DNA from: Candidatus Sumerlaeota bacterium
GTDB taxonomy: Bacteria; CG03; SLGR01
Assembly (NCBI GenBank): GCA_007136585.1
Contig: SLGR01000044.1
Location: forward strand, 1 to 17,676
DNA: 17,676 nt
Direction of reading: 5' to 3'
The position numbers and the translations under genes were made by a program. A model generated the notes under the pieces. It had not been told where the DNA came from, ran no database searches, and worked only from the letters and a program-made list of their open reading frames with translations. This document shows positions 16,916 to 17,676 of this stretch, piece by piece. Within the stretch, counting starts at the first letter, position 1. The number at the start of each line of letters is the position of its first letter.

Positions 16916-16938
16916 TTTCACTTTTTCACATCCGTCCC
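16916..16938 (-). repeat. Right inverted repeat of the transposase element
   Basis: Read on the minus strand this is GGGACGGATGTGAAAA, then A, then GTGAAA. It differs from the left copy at one position. It lies in the leader of the transposase gene, 8 bases upstream of the ATG and directly downstream of the -10 box. Confidence 0.8.
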
Positions 16939-16939
16939 T

Positions 16940-16968
16940 ATTATAATTGAAGAATTTGCAATATTCAA
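16940..16968 (-). promoter_or_regulatory. Sigma70-type promoter of the transposase-sprA-comF block
   Basis: On the minus strand TTGAAT (16968-16963) is followed after 17 bases by a perfect TATAAT (16945-16940). It lies just outside the right inverted repeat, so it belongs to the host locus and not to the element. It presumably drives the transposase, sprA-like and comF genes together. Confidence 0.7.
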
Positions 16969-16975
16969 TTAAAAC
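16947..16975 (+). promoter_or_regulatory. Weak candidate promoter for the LptF/LptG gene, overlapping the divergent one
   Basis: TTGAAG (16947-16952) is followed after 17 bases by TAAAAC (16970-16975), a poor -10 box. It overlaps the minus-strand promoter in mirror fashion, with arms AATTGAA (16945-16951) and TTCAATT (16964-16970). Transcription would begin about 10 bases before the ATG, giving an almost leaderless message. That would agree with the lack of a Shine-Dalgarno. Confidence 0.3.
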
Positions 16976-16990
16976 TTTTAAACTTTTTTT

Positions 16991-17676
16991 ATGAAAAAAT
17001 TAACCAGGTACTCGCTAAAACAGTTTACGCTCTATACCCTGGCAGGGCTCTTCCTCTTCACGTTTATACTTCTTATGGACAGGCTCTTTCAGCTGGCAGA
17101 GCTTGTCATTAACAAAGGGGTAGGCGCCGGAGCGGTCGTGGTCCTCCTTACATACTCAATGCCGATCATAGTCTCCCTAGCAATGCCCATGGCAGCCGTA
17201 GCCGGAGCCATAATGGCTTTCGGAAGAATGGCCTCCGACGGCGAAATAACGGCTATAAGAACCTCAGGCAGCACCCTGGCCCCTGTTGCCGCCCCTGTGA
17301 TAGCCGCAGCGGTTATAATAGGAATTCTTATGGTTCCTTTCAACTATTCCCTGGCCCCCGCGGCTCAGGCCCGGTTCAGGCAGATATTCATAAACCTGGC
17401 CGCTCAGGACCCAACCCTTCAGCTGGAAGAGAATATACTCATTGATATCCCTCCCTATACTTTCCTCTGCTATGAGATAGACAGGGATAACAGAAAACTG
17501 GGCGAGGTGCTTATTTTCAGGGAACAGGAAGGCGACGAGCCCGCCCTCTCCATAACAGCGCGCTCCGGGATCTGGGAGACCGGGGCCGACGGAACACTTA
17601 CACTTAAGCTCTTTGACGGCACAATAAAACATCAGGACCCCCGGGACCACAGAAAATTCAGTTCAATCATATTTGA
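16991..17676 (+). CDS. LptF/LptG-family permease, LPS export (3' end outside window)
   Basis: An open frame from ATG at 16991 to the window end gives 228 residues with no stop codon. The N-terminus KKLTRYSLKQFTLYTLAGLFLFTFILLMDRLFQLAELVINKG is the conserved first helix and loop of the YjgP/YjgQ (LptF/LptG) family. Further helices are at about 45-75 (VVVLLTYSMPIIVSLAMPMAAVAGAIMAFGRM) and 97-117. The family block MASDGEITAIRTSG (about 79-92) is also present, and a periplasmic beta-jellyroll begins at about 120. These permeases extract LPS from the inner membrane together with the LptB ATPase and pass it to LptC and the periplasmic bridge. LptF and LptG are hard to separate by eye; first position after a divergent promoter hints at LptF. 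No Shine-Dalgarno precedes the ATG, only an A/T-rich run. Confidence 0.88.
   Translation, partial: MKKLTRYSLKQFTLYTLAGLFLFTFILLMDRLFQLAELVINKGVGAGAVVVLLTYSMPIIVSLAMPMAAVAGAIMAFGRMASDGEITAIRTSGSTLAPVAAPVIAAAVIIGILMVPFNYSLAPAAQARFRQIFINLAAQDPTLQLEENILIDIPPYTFLCYEIDRDNRKLGEVLIFREQEGDEPALSITARSGIWETGADGTLTLKLFDGTIKHQDPRDHRKFSSIIF

Larger units (their letters stand above)
15952..16938 (-). mobile_element. Small Y1-transposase element bounded by inverted 23-bp repeats
   Basis: A single transposase gene is framed by two inverted copies of a 23-bp sequence, giving a unit of about 987 bp. The repeats lie 8 bases before the start codon and 9 bases beyond the stop end of the gene, which is a compact and symmetric layout. 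No target-site duplication is visible; IS200/IS605-type and RAYT enzymes do not make one. The right end stops one base short of the -10 box of the block A promoter, and the left end lies inside the SprA-like reading frame. The boundaries are inferred from the repeats alone. Confidence 0.65.

Noticed and set aside
1-17676. CRISPR arrays, tRNA or rRNA genes, phage attachment sites
   Set aside because: I saw no regularly spaced repeats, no cloverleaf-like segments and no rRNA-conserved stretches; nearly all of the window is protein-coding.

Overview
The window reads as chromosomal DNA of a diderm (Gram-negative-type) bacterium outside the well-studied phyla. It carries Lol lipoprotein-export genes, an Lpt (LPS-export) permease, an AsmA/TamB-type envelope protein and a very large outer-membrane beta-barrel, so there are two membranes. 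It also carries an mcsA-mcsB-clpC protein-arginine-kinase/protease cluster best known from Firmicutes. The SprA-like barrel recalls Bacteroidota, but the neighbourhood does not look like Bacteroidota. Isoleucine is written mostly as ATA in genes that are otherwise fairly GC-rich. A candidate phylum such as Omnitrophota or a relative would fit. That placement is inference from gene content only; no rRNA or marker phylogeny is available here.

Layout. Everything from 1 to 16907 is on the minus strand; only the last gene is on the plus strand. Reading in the direction of transcription there are two blocks. Block A (16968 down to 10103) starts at a good sigma70-type promoter and holds a Y1 (IS200/RAYT-type) transposase with a DnaA-like C-terminal domain, a 1727-residue SprA-like outer-membrane protein and a ComF-family phosphoribosyltransferase. 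Both junctions are one-base UGAUG stop/start overlaps. Block B (10073 down to 1 and beyond) starts at a second good promoter and runs lysS, lolC, lolD, ilvE, mcsA, mcsB, then an internal promoter, clpC, and the first 526 codons of an AsmA/TamB-like protein that leaves the window. On the plus strand, 16991 to the end is the start of an LptF/LptG-family permease, divergent from block A across an 83-base intergenic region with overlapping promoters.

How the genes fit together. Several products serve the cell envelope: LolC/LolD release lipoproteins from the inner membrane, LptF/G extracts LPS, the AsmA-like protein probably bridges the periplasm, and the SprA-like protein is a candidate giant outer-membrane translocon or surface barrel. 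McsA, McsB and ClpC form a protein quality-control set in which arginine phosphorylation marks substrates for a Clp protease. LysS and IlvE are housekeeping enzymes for tRNA charging and branched-chain amino acids.

The most unusual structure is at 15952-16938. The transposase gene is bracketed by two inverted copies of a 23-bp sequence (22 of 23 identical), one 8 bases before its start codon and one 9 bases before its stop-side boundary. The second copy lies inside the beginning of the SprA-like reading frame and encodes about residues 4-11, the n-region of its signal peptide. The promoter lies just outside the element. The simplest reading is that a small transposable element landed between the sprA-like promoter and its signal-peptide core, and its end now supplies the start codon and first residues of the outer-membrane protein.

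No tRNA, rRNA, CRISPR array or riboswitch was recognised, and there is no gene-free stretch longer than about 130 bases.
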